The notes: generated by a model not told the origin, from the sequence alone. Positions 10,726-19,748 are shown, numbered from the stretch's first letter. The stretch: DNA of 64,000 nucleotides from an uncultured Pseudomonadota bacterium (GCA_903870545.1 CAIQDI010000033.1:62001-126000), one strand, 5' to 3'. Translations and numbers: made by a program.

Positions 10726-11058
10726 ATGATTCTTTATCACAATCCACAATGCAGTAAATCGCGACAAGCGTTGACGTTGTTACAGGAAAACGACGTTGAC
10801 GTAACGATTATTGAATATTTGACAACACCGTTGACGATTGAAGAATTGGACATTTTGGCGCGAAAATTGGGTTTAGAGCCGCGCCAATTTATGCGTCACG
10901 GTGAACCCGAATATCAATTAGCGAGCGAGCATTTAACGCGGCAAGCGTTGTTACAAATCATCGTTAAACACCCGCGTTTGCTGGAGCGTCCGATTGCTGT
11001 CACCGAAACGAAGGCGGTAATCGGTCGTCCGCCCGAAAATGTGTTGGCGTTGTTATGA
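10726..11058 (+). CDS. ArsC-family (glutaredoxin-type) arsenate reductase
   Basis: The 110-residue protein belongs to the ArsC/Spx thioredoxin-fold family. It has the N-terminal active site YHNPQCSKSRQ (Cys9) and the C-terminal ERPIAVTETKAVIGRPPENV, a stretch typical of true ArsC where arginines bind arsenate. ArsC reduces arsenate to arsenite using glutathione/glutaredoxin. No arsR, arsB or acr3 lies nearby, so this is an orphan housekeeping copy as often seen next to DUF2069 and hda in gammaproteobacteria. It lies 3 bp after ftsH and overlaps the next gene by 4 bp. Confidence 0.88.
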   Translation: MILYHNPQCSKSRQALTLLQENDVDVTIIEYLTTPLTIEELDILARKLGLEPRQFMRHGEPEYQLASEHLTRQALLQIIVKHPRLLERPIAVTETKAVIGRPPENVLALL

Positions 11059-11420
11059 TTAAAATTAACGTCACATATTATTATTGGTTGGCGGTCGCTG
11101 CATTTTTGGGTTTGTTTAGTTTGTTAATGCTTTGGAATACAATTTTAGTACCATCCACCCGCTTTCCTGTGGCGTTTCTTTTGTTGCTGAATATTACGCC
11201 GTTATTGATTCCGTTACGCGGAATGCTTAACGGCAATAAAAAAAGTTGCTCGTGGATGGCGTACATTAGTTTGTTTTATATTCTGCACGGAGCCGTTGAA
11301 TGTTACGCCAACGCCGATGAGCGCGGCTTGGCGGCATTGGAAGTATTTTTAGGTTTACTCCTCTTTTTCGGTACGGCGTTTTACGTCCGTCCACCCGGTC
11401 AAAAAACGGCTCATGTCTGA
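11055..11420 (+). CDS. DUF2069 membrane protein
   Basis: A 121-residue inner-membrane protein with four predicted helices (about 10-30, 37-55, 68-85, 93-112). Features of the DUF2069 family are present: R-F-P-V-A-F in the first loop and a PLRGMLNG-type turn. The function of DUF2069 is unknown. It overlaps the upstream arsC-like gene by 4 bp (ATGA) and the downstream hda by 8 bp, so translation of the three is probably coupled. The arsC-DUF2069-hda order recurs in gammaproteobacteria (family knowledge). Confidence 0.85.
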   Translation: MIKINVTYYYWLAVAAFLGLFSLLMLWNTILVPSTRFPVAFLLLLNITPLLIPLRGMLNGNKKSCSWMAYISLFYILHGAVECYANADERGLAALEVFLGLLLFFGTAFYVRPPGQKTAHV

Positions 11421-12111
11421 ACAATTTCCCCTGCATTTTGAATTTCGTGCGAATCAAACTTTCGATGATTTCTTTGCGGGAGCAAACGAACCTATTATTG
11501 AAGATTTAAAACGTTGTGTTTTAGGCAACGGTGAACAGCAAATTTTCGTGTGGGGAAAATCGGGACAAGGTAAAAGTCATTTGTTGCAAGCCTGCTGTCA
11601 TTCCGCGCAACAACATCAACGGCAATCTTTTTATTTTGATTTGGCGCGTTATAGTCGTCATCAACCCGCTATTTTAATGGGGTTAGATGATTACGATGTG
11701 GTGTGTGTAGATAATATGGATTGGATTATTGGACAGGAAAACTGGGAACTTGCGCTGTGTGAATTTATGCAGCGACATTTTGAATGCGGGCATCAACTCA
11801 TCATTTCAGCGACCGGTTTACCGAATTATATGACCATTAAAACGCCAGATTTGAAAACGCACCTTAGTTGGGGACTGACATTTCAATTGAAAACATTGGT
11901 CAACACTCACAGCATTGATGCGCTAATTTTTAAAGCGGATGCGATGGGATTTGAAATTTCGCCACAAGTTGGACGGTTTTTAATGATTCAGCATCAGACT
12001 GAATTAGAAGGTTTGTGGCATTTGCTAGAAAAAATAGACCGTGCGTCATTGGCGGCAAAACGTAAATTAACCGTGCCATTTTTGAAACGCTTATTTAACG
12101 TTGATGTGTAA
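11413..12111 (+). CDS. hda: DnaA regulatory inactivator Hda
   Basis: Hda binds the DNA-loaded sliding clamp and stimulates ATP hydrolysis by DnaA, preventing re-initiation of replication. The 232-residue protein has an N-terminal clamp-binding stretch (EQFPLHFEF, compare QLSLPL in E. coli). It has a P-loop GKSGQGKS at 48-55, a Walker B-like DVVCVDNMDWI and the AAA+ lid. It is related to DnaA domain III but lacks the DNA-binding domain IV, as expected. It is the last gene before a strong terminator. Confidence 0.93.
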   Translation: MSEQFPLHFEFRANQTFDDFFAGANEPIIEDLKRCVLGNGEQQIFVWGKSGQGKSHLLQACCHSAQQHQRQSFYFDLARYSRHQPAILMGLDDYDVVCVDNMDWIIGQENWELALCEFMQRHFECGHQLIISATGLPNYMTIKTPDLKTHLSWGLTFQLKTLVNTHSIDALIFKADAMGFEISPQVGRFLMIQHQTELEGLWHLLEKIDRASLAAKRKLTVPFLKRLFNVDV

Positions 12112-12123
12112 AATTTGAACCAT

Positions 12124-12161
12124 AAAAAACCCCGCGAGGATTGAATCTTCGCGGGGTTTTT
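12124..12161. terminator. Bidirectional rho-independent terminator (hda / tal)
   Basis: CCCCGCGA pairs with TCGCGGGG across a short AT-rich loop. The hairpin is flanked by an A-run on the left and a T-run on the right, so it works on both strands. It ends the plus-strand hda transcript and the minus-strand tal transcript. Confidence 0.92.
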
Positions 12162-12172
12162 AATGCGTAAAA

Positions 12173-13186
12173 TTAGGCTTCTAAAATAGCCAAACGATCC
12201 GCTAACAAGGTTTCTAGCACCACAAGAGCTTTCGCAAAACCGTCGATGCCTTCAGCTAATTTGTCTTTAGCCATACGATTTTCTTCGTGCATTTTGTCAA
12301 AGGTCGCTTTATCAACACTGATTTTTTCAATTGCGGAAGTTGCCGCATTTTCAGGGGATAATTTGCGAATTAACGTAGCTTCCGTTGTGTGTGATTCATC
12401 AAGCAATGCAACTTCATCAAGTTCAGTCAGCAATGAAGGTGAAATTGTTAATAAATCACAACCTGCTAACTCGATAATTTCACCAAGATTACGGAAACTT
12501 GCGCCCATTACTTCGGTGTTATAGCCGAATTTTTTGTAATAGTTATAAATTTCAGTGACCGATAAAACACCTGGATCTTCAGCGGGCGCGTAATCTTCGA
12601 TGCCAGTATCTTTTTTGTACCAGTCCAAAATACGACCCACGAAAGGTGAAATCAACGTGATCCCATTTTCAGCGCAAGCAATCGCTTGGTGCAAACCGAA
12701 TAACAACGTTAAATTACAATGAATACCTTCTTTTTCTAAAACAGCGGCCGCTTGAATACCTTCCCACGTTGCCGCAATTTTGATTAAAACACGTTTGCGA
12801 TCAATGCCAGCCGCTTCGTATTGTGCAATCAATTCACGACCTTTGGTCACAGACGCTTCGGTATCAAACGATAAACGTGCATCCACTTCCGTTGAAACGC
12901 GACCTGGAATGATTTTCAAAATTTGCAAACCGAATGAAACCGCTAAACGGTCAAATGCCAAAGTAACAACTTGCGCTGCATCGGCTGCTGCACCTAACGT
13001 TGCACGCGCACCATTCAACGTATCATCAACGATACTTTGATATTGTGGCATCTGTGCTGCTGCGGTGATTAACGACGGGTTTGTCGTTGCATCACGCGGC
13101 GTGAATTTTTCAATTGCGCCAATGTCGCCAGTATCAGCAACCACTACGGTGTATTGTTTTAATTGTTCGAGTAAAGATTGGCTCAT
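12173..13186 (-). CDS. tal: Transaldolase
   Basis: Transaldolase moves a dihydroxyacetone unit between sugar phosphates. In the RuMP cycle it helps regenerate ribulose 5-phosphate, the formaldehyde acceptor. The 337-residue protein has family motifs DATTNPSLI (about 32-40), Schiff-base lysine K136 in [12 protein letters not shown], and [12 protein letters not shown]. Its length is slightly above the 316-320 typical of TalB; the extra residues are at the C-terminus. It is the last gene of the minus-strand tkt-repeat proteins-tal run, starting 31 bp after the VxxYL-repeat gene and ending at the bidirectional terminator. Confidence 0.96.
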   Translation of the reverse strand: MSQSLLEQLKQYTVVVADTGDIGAIEKFTPRDATTNPSLITAAAQMPQYQSIVDDTLNGARATLGAAADAAQVVTLAFDRLAVSFGLQILKIIPGRVSTEVDARLSFDTEASVTKGRELIAQYEAAGIDRKRVLIKIAATWEGIQAAAVLEKEGIHCNLTLLFGLHQAIACAENGITLISPFVGRILDWYKKDTGIEDYAPAEDPGVLSVTEIYNYYKKFGYNTEVMGASFRNLGEIIELAGCDLLTISPSLLTELDEVALLDESHTTEATLIRKLSPENAATSAIEKISVDKATFDKMHEENRMAKDKLAEGIDGFAKALVVLETLLADRLAILEA

Positions 13187-13217
13187 TTAAATACCTACTT
13201 TAAAGTTAAAAAATGGT

Positions 13218-13832
13218 TTAGCGTTGGGCTTTCAGATATTTCTCAACGCCTGTCAGCGCAACATCGTTCACAATCGCTTCAACAACGGCAGCAACTTCTT
13301 CTTTCGTTTGCGTTGCCGCACTTGAAATATTTTTTTGCGCTAAATACTTGCTGACGCGGCTTGTTTTTGTTTCTGGAAGATTTTGCAAATAGCTTTCAAC
13401 GCGCGTTGGCTTCGCTTTAGGTGGTGCATTGCGCTCTGCAATCGCTTTTTGCAACAGATACTTCGACACTTTGCTTGCAGGGGTTTTGTCTTGATTGGCT
13501 AAATACTTTTCTACGCCCGTTCTAACAATCGGTGCGCTATCTTTATTGTTATTTAAATACTTCGCCACACCGCTCAAGACGACAACAGGTTTGTTTTTTT
13601 CAGCAATGGCTTGACGTGCTAAATACTTCGCTACGCTGCTGGGTTGATTTTGCTCTTGAGATTTTAGATATTTCGCCACACCGCTTAACGTAATGGATGG
13701 CTGTTCCTCTAAATAACGACTTACACCTGTGCTACCGGCAGACGAATTCGACTCGGAAACAATCGCGCTGCGTACTGTCGTGCTGTAAGCGTCTTCCGAT
13801 GTTTTACCAAAAAGACTTGAGAAAAAGCCCAT
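13218..13832 (-). CDS. Soluble protein with nine VxxYL repeats (unknown family)
   Basis: I do not recognise a named family. The 204-residue protein has a short N-terminal stretch (MGFFSSLFGK) and then nine copies of a motif [GSKR]-V-x-x-Y-L. The valines are at about residues 37, 52, 67, 89, 107, 122, 145, 160 and 196, for example GVAKYLKSQ, SVAKYLARQ and GVEKYLANQ. The basic spacing is 15 residues; two longer spacers carry an AIAE[KR]N insert. Linkers are rich in S, T, P, Q, N and K and look flexible. No membrane segment or catalytic motif is seen. The same motif occurs in the tail of the next upstream gene (2 bp away). A multivalent scaffold or docking protein for neighbouring RuMP enzymes or membranes is inference only. 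Confidence 0.85.
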   Translation of the reverse strand: MGFFSSLFGKTSEDAYSTTVRSAIVSESNSSAGSTGVSRYLEEQPSITLSGVAKYLKSQEQNQPSSVAKYLARQAIAEKNKPVVVLSGVAKYLNNNKDSAPIVRTGVEKYLANQDKTPASKVSKYLLQKAIAERNAPPKAKPTRVESYLQNLPETKTSRVSKYLAQKNISSAATQTKEEVAAVVEAIVNDVALTGVEKYLKAQR

Positions 13833-13834
13833 AA

Positions 13835-14488
13835 CTACCCCCGATTCGCGTCGTTTTGAGTAGCGGTTGCTTTTTGAGCTATGTTTTGTTTAGCAATATA
13901 ACGTGCAACATTAGTTGGCTTACCAGCACGTTCCAAATATTTTGTCACACCAGAAATTTTAGGAATACGCGCGTTTAAATAACGTGTTACACCCGTTTCT
14001 TTCGGAGCATCTGGTTCGTTTGAAACGTTGTTTCCACCAAACACGCCAGCAAATTTAGGACATCTTGACGCTGCAAAACCCACTGCCGCTGCGGCTAACA
14101 AACCTAAAATTAACAAGTTAGAGTTGTCGCCTTCTTTTTCAGCTTTCGCAATAGCCGCTTCTTCCATAATGACTGCGCCAGCACTGCTAGTGTATTGGGA
14201 AATAGGAGCTGATTTGCTTGGTTTGTAGTTATCGTCACTAAACAAAACTTTAGGTTCAAAATCTGCTGCTGGATATTTTGCATCTTGTACCACAGGTGCT
14301 GCTACAGCAGGAGCAGCAGCAACAGATTTTGCCGCTGGAGCAGGCACAGCCGTTGATTTAACAGACTCATCTTGATACAGCACTTTGGGTTCAAAATCAG
14401 CCGCTGGATATTGACCCGCCAATGCAGCAAGTGGACTTGCCACTAACAATGCGATGATAGCACCTTGAAGTAAATTATTTTTTTTCAC
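13835..14488 (-). CDS. Membrane protein with PAADFEPKV duplication and VxxYL tail
   Basis: Unknown family. The start is placed at GTG 14488, with AGGTG six bases upstream, giving 217 residues. The ORF-track GTG at 14530 lies inside a hairpin and would bury the signal peptide. Order of parts: signal peptide (KKNNLLQGAIIALLVASPLAALA, 2-24); an Ala/Pro-rich segment bracketed by near-identical repeats PAADFEPKVLYQDE (28-41) and PAADFEPKVLFSDD (73-86); a membrane helix (NLLILGLLAAAAVGFAAS, about 124-141); and a tail with GVTRYL, GVTKYL and NVARYI. The repeats would be periplasmic and the VxxYL tail cytoplasmic. It is paired with the soluble VxxYL protein, which it could anchor to the membrane (inference). 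Confidence 0.8.
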   Translation of the reverse strand: MKKNNLLQGAIIALLVASPLAALAGQYPAADFEPKVLYQDESVKSTAVPAPAAKSVAAAPAVAAPVVQDAKYPAADFEPKVLFSDDNYKPSKSAPISQYTSSAGAVIMEEAAIAKAEKEGDNSNLLILGLLAAAAVGFAASRCPKFAGVFGGNNVSNEPDAPKETGVTRYLNARIPKISGVTKYLERAGKPTNVARYIAKQNIAQKATATQNDANRG

Positions 14489-14518
14489 ATTGACACCTAT
14501 TTTTGTAGTTATGAAGTC

Positions 14519-14546
14519 AAAACCTCGCACGCCAAAACGTACGAGG
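14519..14546 (-). terminator. Hairpin with short U-run after tkt
   Basis: On the minus strand CCTCGTACG pairs with CGTGCGAGG (9 bp, one G-U) across a six-base loop and is followed by TTTT. It starts 22 bp after the tkt stop. It may be a leaky terminator or an mRNA-stabilising element that sets the level of the VxxYL genes relative to tkt. Confidence 0.5.
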
Positions 14547-14568
14547 ACTTGTGCTAAAAATTTAAAAA

Positions 14569-16554
14569 TTAAAGCACCGCTTTAACGTGTTTGACGACGT
14601 TTTCAGACGTAAAACCGAAGTGTTCAAATAACACGTTGCCAGGCGCAGATTCGCCGAATGTATCAATACCAACGACGCTACCTTCTAAACCAACATATTT
14701 GCGCCAAAAATCAGTGATGCCCGCTTCAATAGCGACACGTTTGACTTTCGGTAATAAAATGCTGTCTTTGTAGGCTTGATCTTGACGATCAAAAACATTG
14801 GTGGATGGCATAGAAACGACGCGAGCATGAATACCTTCTGCCGCTAAAGCCGCTTGAGATTTCATCGCTAATGTCACTTCAGAACCAGTTGCAATCAAAA
14901 TTACGGCAACATCGCCGGCGGCTTCAGAAATAACGTAAGCACCTTTACGCATTGCCGCAATTTGCGCGTCATCGTGTGCAATGGCTGGAATCGCTTGACG
15001 ACTTAGCACCAAACTAGTTGGTCCCGTTTTGCGTTCTACCGCATAAACCCACGCCACGGCAGTTTCAGTCGAATCCGCTGGTCGCCACACATCCATATTT
15101 GGAATGTAACGCAACGCTGACGTATTTTCGATAGGCTGATGCGTTGGACCATCTTCACCTTGACCGATTGAATCGTGCGTTAAGACAGCAATGGTTTGAA
15201 TTTTCATCAATGCTGCCATACGCAACGCGCTTTTCGCATAATCGGAGAACATGTGGAATGTGCCGCCGAATGGCAATAAACCGCCGTGCAACGCCATACC
15301 GTTCATGATGGCGAACATACCAAATTCGCGTACACCGTAAGAAATGTAATTGCCGACTGATTTGCCGCTAACGTGTTTGAAACTGGCACAACTGGTTAAG
15401 TTTGAACCGGTTAAATCCGCAGAACCACCTAAAAATTCAGGCAAAATTTCCGCCAATCCCGCAATCGCTTTTTGCGATGCTTGACGTGACGCTAAGTTTT
15501 CGCCTTTTTCGTTGGTGGCTTTGATGAATGCGTCAGTAACTGTTTTCCAGTTTGCGGGTAAATCACCGGCTGTACGGCGTGTGAATTCAGCCGCTAATTC
15601 AGGAAATTCTGCCGCATAAGCTGCAAATTTAGCATCCCAATCAGATTCGATTGTTGCTCCTTTCGCTTTCGCATCCCAACCTGCATAAACATTTTCTGGA
15701 ATCACAAATGGCGCGTGCGTCCAACCTAATGCTTCGCGTGTCAACGCAACTTCTGCGTCGCCTAATGCTGCGCCGTGACAATCGTGACTGCCACTTTTGT
15801 TTGGTGAACCAAAACCAATAATCGTTTTACAGCAAATCATGGATGGTTTATCGGTGACTGCTTTAGCCGCTGTGATGGCGGCATTGATTTCGTCAGCGTT
15901 ATGACCATCAACAGATTGAACGTGCCAGCCGTAGGCTTCAAAACGTTTTACGGTGTCGTCGGTGTACCAGCCATCAATATGACCGTCGATTGAAATGTTG
16001 TTATCGTCCCAGAACGCAACTAATTTACCTAAACCCCATGTTCCCGCTAACGCACATGCTTCGTGTGATACGCCTTCCATCAAACAACCATCACCTAAGA
16101 AAACATAGGTGTGATGATCAATGATTTCGTGACCCGGTTTGTTGAATTGGTCGGCTAATAATTTCTCTGCCATTGCAAAACCAACGCCGTTGGTGATGCC
16201 TTGTCCGAGTGGCCCAGTTGTAGTTTCAACGCCTGGTGCGTAGCCGTATTCGGGATGACCTGGACATTTTGAATGCAATTGACGGAATGATGACAATTCT
16301 TTCATCGGCAAATCGTAGCCAGAAAGATGCAATAACGAATAAATCAGCATTGAACCATGGCCATTCGATAATACAAAACGGTCGCGATCTGCAAAATTTG
16401 GATTGGTTGGATTGTGTTTTAAATGGTTATTCCACAACACTTCGGCGATGTCCGCCATACCCATTGGTGCGCCGGGATGTCCTGAATTTGCCTTTTGAAC
16501 TGCATCCATGCTTAACGCGCGTATGGCGTTCGCTAATTCTCTACGCGATGTCAT
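14569..16554 (-). CDS. tkt: Transketolase
   Basis: Transketolase is a thiamine-diphosphate enzyme that transfers two-carbon units. Here it serves the rearrangement part of the RuMP cycle. The 661-residue protein has the substrate/ThDP residues of the family: [11 protein letters not shown] near 24-34, the ThDP motif GDGCLMEG (154-161) continuing to the asparagine in [10 protein letters not shown], the pyrimidine domain with [17 protein letters not shown], and a C-terminal domain. Length is standard. It follows hps-phi on the same strand after a 137-bp spacer that holds two hairpins, and precedes the VxxYL pair and tal. Confidence 0.97.
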   Translation of the reverse strand: MTSRRELANAIRALSMDAVQKANSGHPGAPMGMADIAEVLWNNHLKHNPTNPNFADRDRFVLSNGHGSMLIYSLLHLSGYDLPMKELSSFRQLHSKCPGHPEYGYAPGVETTTGPLGQGITNGVGFAMAEKLLADQFNKPGHEIIDHHTYVFLGDGCLMEGVSHEACALAGTWGLGKLVAFWDDNNISIDGHIDGWYTDDTVKRFEAYGWHVQSVDGHNADEINAAITAAKAVTDKPSMICCKTIIGFGSPNKSGSHDCHGAALGDAEVALTREALGWTHAPFVIPENVYAGWDAKAKGATIESDWDAKFAAYAAEFPELAAEFTRRTAGDLPANWKTVTDAFIKATNEKGENLASRQASQKAIAGLAEILPEFLGGSADLTGSNLTSCASFKHVSGKSVGNYISYGVREFGMFAIMNGMALHGGLLPFGGTFHMFSDYAKSALRMAALMKIQTIAVLTHDSIGQGEDGPTHQPIENTSALRYIPNMDVWRPADSTETAVAWVYAVERKTGPTSLVLSRQAIPAIAHDDAQIAAMRKGAYVISEAAGDVAVILIATGSEVTLAMKSQAALAAEGIHARVVSMPSTNVFDRQDQAYKDSILLPKVKRVAIEAGITDFWRKYVGLEGSVVGIDTFGESAPGNVLFEHFGFTSENVVKHVKAVL

Positions 16555-16580
16555 ATTTTTTCCCTTTGATTAAGTGGATT

Positions 16581-16616
16581 AAAAAATTGCACTATTAAAA
16601 TGATTCAATAGTGCAA
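16581..16616 (-). terminator. Terminator-like hairpin in the phi-tkt spacer
   Basis: A perfect 10-bp inverted repeat, TTGCACTATT / AATAGTGCAA (16587-16596 and 16607-16616), is followed on the minus strand by six T residues. It lies between the phi stop and the tkt start, only 27 bp before tkt. It may partly end hps-phi transcripts or act as an attenuator for tkt. Confidence 0.6.
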
Positions 16617-16650
16617 CCCGTATTTTTGACCTAAGTGACTTTAAAAATTA

Positions 16651-16678
16651 AAGTGAGTGATTTTAAAATCACTCGCTT
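16651..16678. repeat. 28-bp palindrome between phi and tkt
   Basis: GAGTGATTTTAAAATCACTC (16655-16674) is a perfect 20-bp palindrome. It extends to 28 bp with one mismatched pair. It lies 14 bp past the phi stop. It could be a hairpin stabilising the hps-phi mRNA 3' end or a protein-binding operator; there is no U-run directly after it. Confidence 0.6.
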
Positions 16679-16691
16679 CAATAGTCAGTTT

Positions 16692-17225
16692 TTATTCTAA
16701 ATTGGCATGTCTGGAACGCATGATTTCTTCTGGAATACCTTTCTCATGAATAATATGGGAAATAGTAGATTCCAAAAAGACTAATGTTGACAGCTCAAAA
16801 ACGGTTCCCATTGGCATTCCAACGACTTTGCCGTACAACTCAGATTGTCCGATTTGGAACACACCGTCTGCCATATCGCCAATTGTCGATTTTGATTGGG
16901 CAGAAATCAACATGATTTTTGCACCAATTTTTTTCGCACTTTTAGTGAAAGCAACCAGCTGTTCAGTTTCACCCGAACCTGAGATGATAATTAACAAATC
17001 GCCAGCTTGAATGCTTGGAGTCACAATCTCGCCGACAACATTGACGTTGTAACCACCATGCACCAACCGCATTGCAAAGAAATTACCGACCAGTTTTGAA
17101 CGACCGGCACCCGCAATAAAAATGCGTGATGCCGCGTCGAGCATAGCGGTTAGTTTTTCATCGTAAGATTCTTCAGTCGCTTCAAGAATACTGGTAATTT
17201 TATCTAAGATAAGTTGTTGGTGCAT
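16692..17225 (-). CDS. hxlB: 6-phospho-3-hexuloisomerase
   Basis: PHI converts D-arabino-3-hexulose 6-phosphate to fructose 6-phosphate, the second step of formaldehyde fixation. The 177-residue protein is a single SIS sugar-isomerase domain. It has FIAGAGRSKLVGNFFAMRL (about 36-54), the phosphate-binding ISGSGETEQL (81-90) and the C-terminal MPMGTVFELSTLVFLE helix carrying the likely catalytic glutamate. It starts 13 bp after the hps stop, so hps-phi form one transcription unit. The fused hps-phi form found in some methylotrophs is not present here. Confidence 0.95.
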   Translation of the reverse strand: MHQQLILDKITSILEATEESYDEKLTAMLDAASRIFIAGAGRSKLVGNFFAMRLVHGGYNVNVVGEIVTPSIQAGDLLIIISGSGETEQLVAFTKSAKKIGAKIMLISAQSKSTIGDMADGVFQIGQSELYGKVVGMPMGTVFELSTLVFLESTISHIIHEKGIPEEIMRSRHANLE

Positions 17226-17238
17226 AAGGTTTCCTTAA

Positions 17239-17880
17239 TTAAACAGCGTCAACTAATTCACGAATTTCACGCGCTGATTCAGCAGGTGATGCGGCACCGT
17301 AGATGGCTGCGCCAACTACAATAATGTTTGCGCCTGCACGAACTACGTCTTGAACAGTTTTAGCGTTAATACCGCCAGCAACTGAAATACGAACACCTAA
17401 GTTCAAACCAGCAATCAAGTTCAAATCAGCAAACGGTGTATCGCCAGCTGCTTGTGCATCTAAGCCTGTGTGAATACCGATAACTTGTGCGCCAGCGGCT
17501 ACCGTTGCACGAGCGCAAGCTGCTTTGTCATCAACATTGATTAAATCAATTTGTGCTTCAGCTGAGTGAGCGTTCGCTGCTTTGATAACGCCTTTGCAAG
17601 TCGCTAAACCAGAAACACCTAATACAGTACAAATGTCCGCGCCAGCTGCGTAGAAAGGAGTCGCTTCGTATTCGCCAGCGTCCATTGTTTTTAAATCAAC
17701 TAATAACAATTTGTCTGGGAATTCTGCACGTAACGCTGTTACTAAGTTTACGCCGTTGTGTTTGATACAAGGTGTACCAATTTCGAAAATATCAACGAAT
17801 GGCGCAACTTGTTTTGCTAATGAAATCGTTGCGTCGAAATCTAAAGAATCTAATGCCATTTGAATCAATGGTTTTGCCAT
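17239..17880 (-). CDS. hxlA: 3-hexulose-6-phosphate synthase
   Basis: HPS condenses formaldehyde with ribulose 5-phosphate to give hexulose 6-phosphate, the entry step of the RuMP pathway. The 213-residue TIM-barrel protein of the OMP-decarboxylase suprafamily carries the catalytic DLKTMD (D62, K64, D67), EIGTPCIKHNG for substrate binding and the phosphate site VAGGINAKT plus VVGAAIYGA. Methionine start MAKPLIQMALD is preceded by GGAG nine bases upstream. Its presence is the best marker that the organism uses C1 compounds. It is first in hps-phi and has its own strong -35 element. Confidence 0.97.
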   Translation of the reverse strand: MAKPLIQMALDSLDFDATISLAKQVAPFVDIFEIGTPCIKHNGVNLVTALRAEFPDKLLLVDLKTMDAGEYEATPFYAAGADICTVLGVSGLATCKGVIKAANAHSAEAQIDLINVDDKAACARATVAAGAQVIGIHTGLDAQAAGDTPFADLNLIAGLNLGVRISVAGGINAKTVQDVVRAGANIIVVGAAIYGAASPAESAREIRELVDAV

Positions 17881-17941
17881 GATGTAAACTCCAAAAAAGT
17901 TATTGTTATAGTTAATGGTTACGCTAATTTATGCGAGGCTA

Positions 17942-17971
17942 ACTTTAAATTAGAACGGGTAGGTGTGTCAA
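17942..17971 (-). promoter_or_regulatory. Candidate promoter of hps-phi
   Basis: On the minus strand a perfect -35 TTGACA (17971-17966) is followed after 18 bp by TAAAGT (17947-17942). The -35 overlaps one arm of an inverted repeat TAGGTGT / ACACCTA (17960-17966 and 17980-17986), which could be an operator. The other arm runs into the glnS stop codon. The hps start is about 60 bp downstream. Confidence 0.55.
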
Positions 17972-17983
17972 TGCAAAATACAC

Positions 17984-19645
17984 CTAATCTTTCTGTCCAT
18001 TATCACGCAGTGTCACAGTACGATTGAACACTAATTTTTCGTGCGTGCTATCACTGTCTAAACAAAAATAGCCCGTACGCTCAAATTGATAACGATTTTC
18101 TAAGGTTGCAGTTTTTAAACTAGCTTCCACGCGGCACAAGTTCAGGGTTTGTAACGAATTCGGATTGACCACGTCTAAAAAGTTTTCTTCACTATCCGGT
18201 TGCGGCACAGTAAACAATCTATCGTACAATCGAATTTCTGCCGCGTGCGATTGCGCTTCAGACACCCAATGAATTACACCTTTTGCTTTGCGCCCTTCGG
18301 GATTTTTCCCCAACGTATTTTCGTCATAACTGCACCGCAATTCGCCAATGTCACCGTCTGCATTTTTAATCACTTCGTCACACCGAATCACATACGCGCC
18401 ACGCAAACGCACTTCTTCGCCCACGCTCAAACGTTTGTATTTCGATGGTGGATTTTCAGAAAAATCGTCACGTTCAATCAAAATTGTTTTTGAAAATGGC
18501 ACAATTCGCTTGCCGAATTCTTCACGTTGCGGATGATTTGAAACCTCTAAATTTTCGATTTTATCGTCTGGATAATTGGTAATCACGACGCGCAACGGCT
18601 CTAAAACCGCCATCGCCCGAAACGCATTCACGTTTAAATCTTCACGAATGCAGTATTCCAACACACCCATTTCAATCCACGAGTTTTGTTTGGTAATGCC
18701 AATGCGCTCGCAGAAATCTTTAATCGCTTGCGGCGTAAAACCGGCGCGACGTAAACCGGCAATCGTTGGCAAACGTGGATCATCCCAACCCAAAACGTGT
18801 TTTTCAGTCACAAGTTGATTCAATTTTCGTTTGCTAACAATCGTGTATTCCAGTTGTAACCGCGCAAATTCAATTTGTTGCGGATGACATGGCGTTTGTA
18901 ATTGTTCCAAAACCCAATCATAAAGCGGACGGTGATCAGCAAATTCGAGCGTGCAAAGCGAATGCGTAATGCCTTCGATTGCATCAGAAATACAATGCGT
19001 ATAATCGTACATCGGGTAAATGCACCACGCATCGCCGGTGCGTTGATGATGCACGCGGCGAATCCGATAAATCGCCGGATCACGCAAATTCATATTCGGT
19101 GAAGCCATATCGATTTTGGCACGCAACACAAATTGTCCGTCAGCAAATTCACCGGCACGCATTCGCGCAAACAAATCTAAATTCTCTTCAATCGAACGAG
19201 TGCGATCTGGACTTTCTTTGCCCGCTTGCGTCAATGTGCCGCGATAAAGGCGAATTTCTTCCGCCGATAAACTGTCCACATACGCCAAATCTTTTTGAAT
19301 CAATTCGACTGCATAGTGATAAAGTTGCTCAAAATAATCCGACGCATGACGCAATTCTGACCATTCAAAACCCAGCCACGCCACGTCGCGTTTGATGGAT
19401 TCCATGTATTCGACGCTTTCTTTTTCAGGATTGGTATCGTCGAAACGCAAATTACAAGTCCCGTTATTTTCTAACGCTGTACCAAAATTTAAACAAATCG
19501 ATTTTGCGTGACCAATGTGTAAATAACCATTCGGCTCAGGTGGAAAACGGGTGGCAACTTTGCCATTATTTTTGTTTACGCCTAAATCATTAGCGACAAT
19601 TTGACGAATAAAATTCGCGGATAAGGTGGTTTCTGGAGTTTGCAT
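17984..19645 (-). CDS. glnS: Glutaminyl-tRNA synthetase
   Basis: GlnRS charges tRNA-Gln directly. The start is set at ATG 19645 ([17 protein letters not shown]), giving 553 residues, the family size. The 50 extra codons in the ORF track are hydrophobic, unlike any GlnRS, and cover the promoter region. Class I signatures are HIGH at 43-46 in [14 protein letters not shown] and VSKRKL as the KMSKS equivalent. [11 protein letters not shown] distinguishes GlnRS from GluRS. The C-terminal beta-barrels for anticodon binding are complete. It is a single-gene unit ending just upstream of the hps promoter. Confidence 0.96.
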   Translation of the reverse strand: MQTPETTLSANFIRQIVANDLGVNKNNGKVATRFPPEPNGYLHIGHAKSICLNFGTALENNGTCNLRFDDTNPEKESVEYMESIKRDVAWLGFEWSELRHASDYFEQLYHYAVELIQKDLAYVDSLSAEEIRLYRGTLTQAGKESPDRTRSIEENLDLFARMRAGEFADGQFVLRAKIDMASPNMNLRDPAIYRIRRVHHQRTGDAWCIYPMYDYTHCISDAIEGITHSLCTLEFADHRPLYDWVLEQLQTPCHPQQIEFARLQLEYTIVSKRKLNQLVTEKHVLGWDDPRLPTIAGLRRAGFTPQAIKDFCERIGITKQNSWIEMGVLEYCIREDLNVNAFRAMAVLEPLRVVITNYPDDKIENLEVSNHPQREEFGKRIVPFSKTILIERDDFSENPPSKYKRLSVGEEVRLRGAYVIRCDEVIKNADGDIGELRCSYDENTLGKNPEGRKAKGVIHWVSEAQSHAAEIRLYDRLFTVPQPDSEENFLDVVNPNSLQTLNLCRVEASLKTATLENRYQFERTGYFCLDSDSTHEKLVFNRTVTLRDNGQKD

Positions 19646-19748
19646 GGTGATTTTAAATTCAAAATGAAAAAATGTTAAAGCATAGTAAAGGAATCTTAAA
19701 GCACTCACAAGGCAGAAAATATGCCATGAAAAAGAATAGAATTCCATC

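Noticed and set aside
14489-14530. Upstream GTG start for the VxxYL membrane protein
   Set aside because: It lies inside a hairpin, has no ribosome-binding site and would put 14 polar residues before the signal peptide; GTG 14488 fits better.
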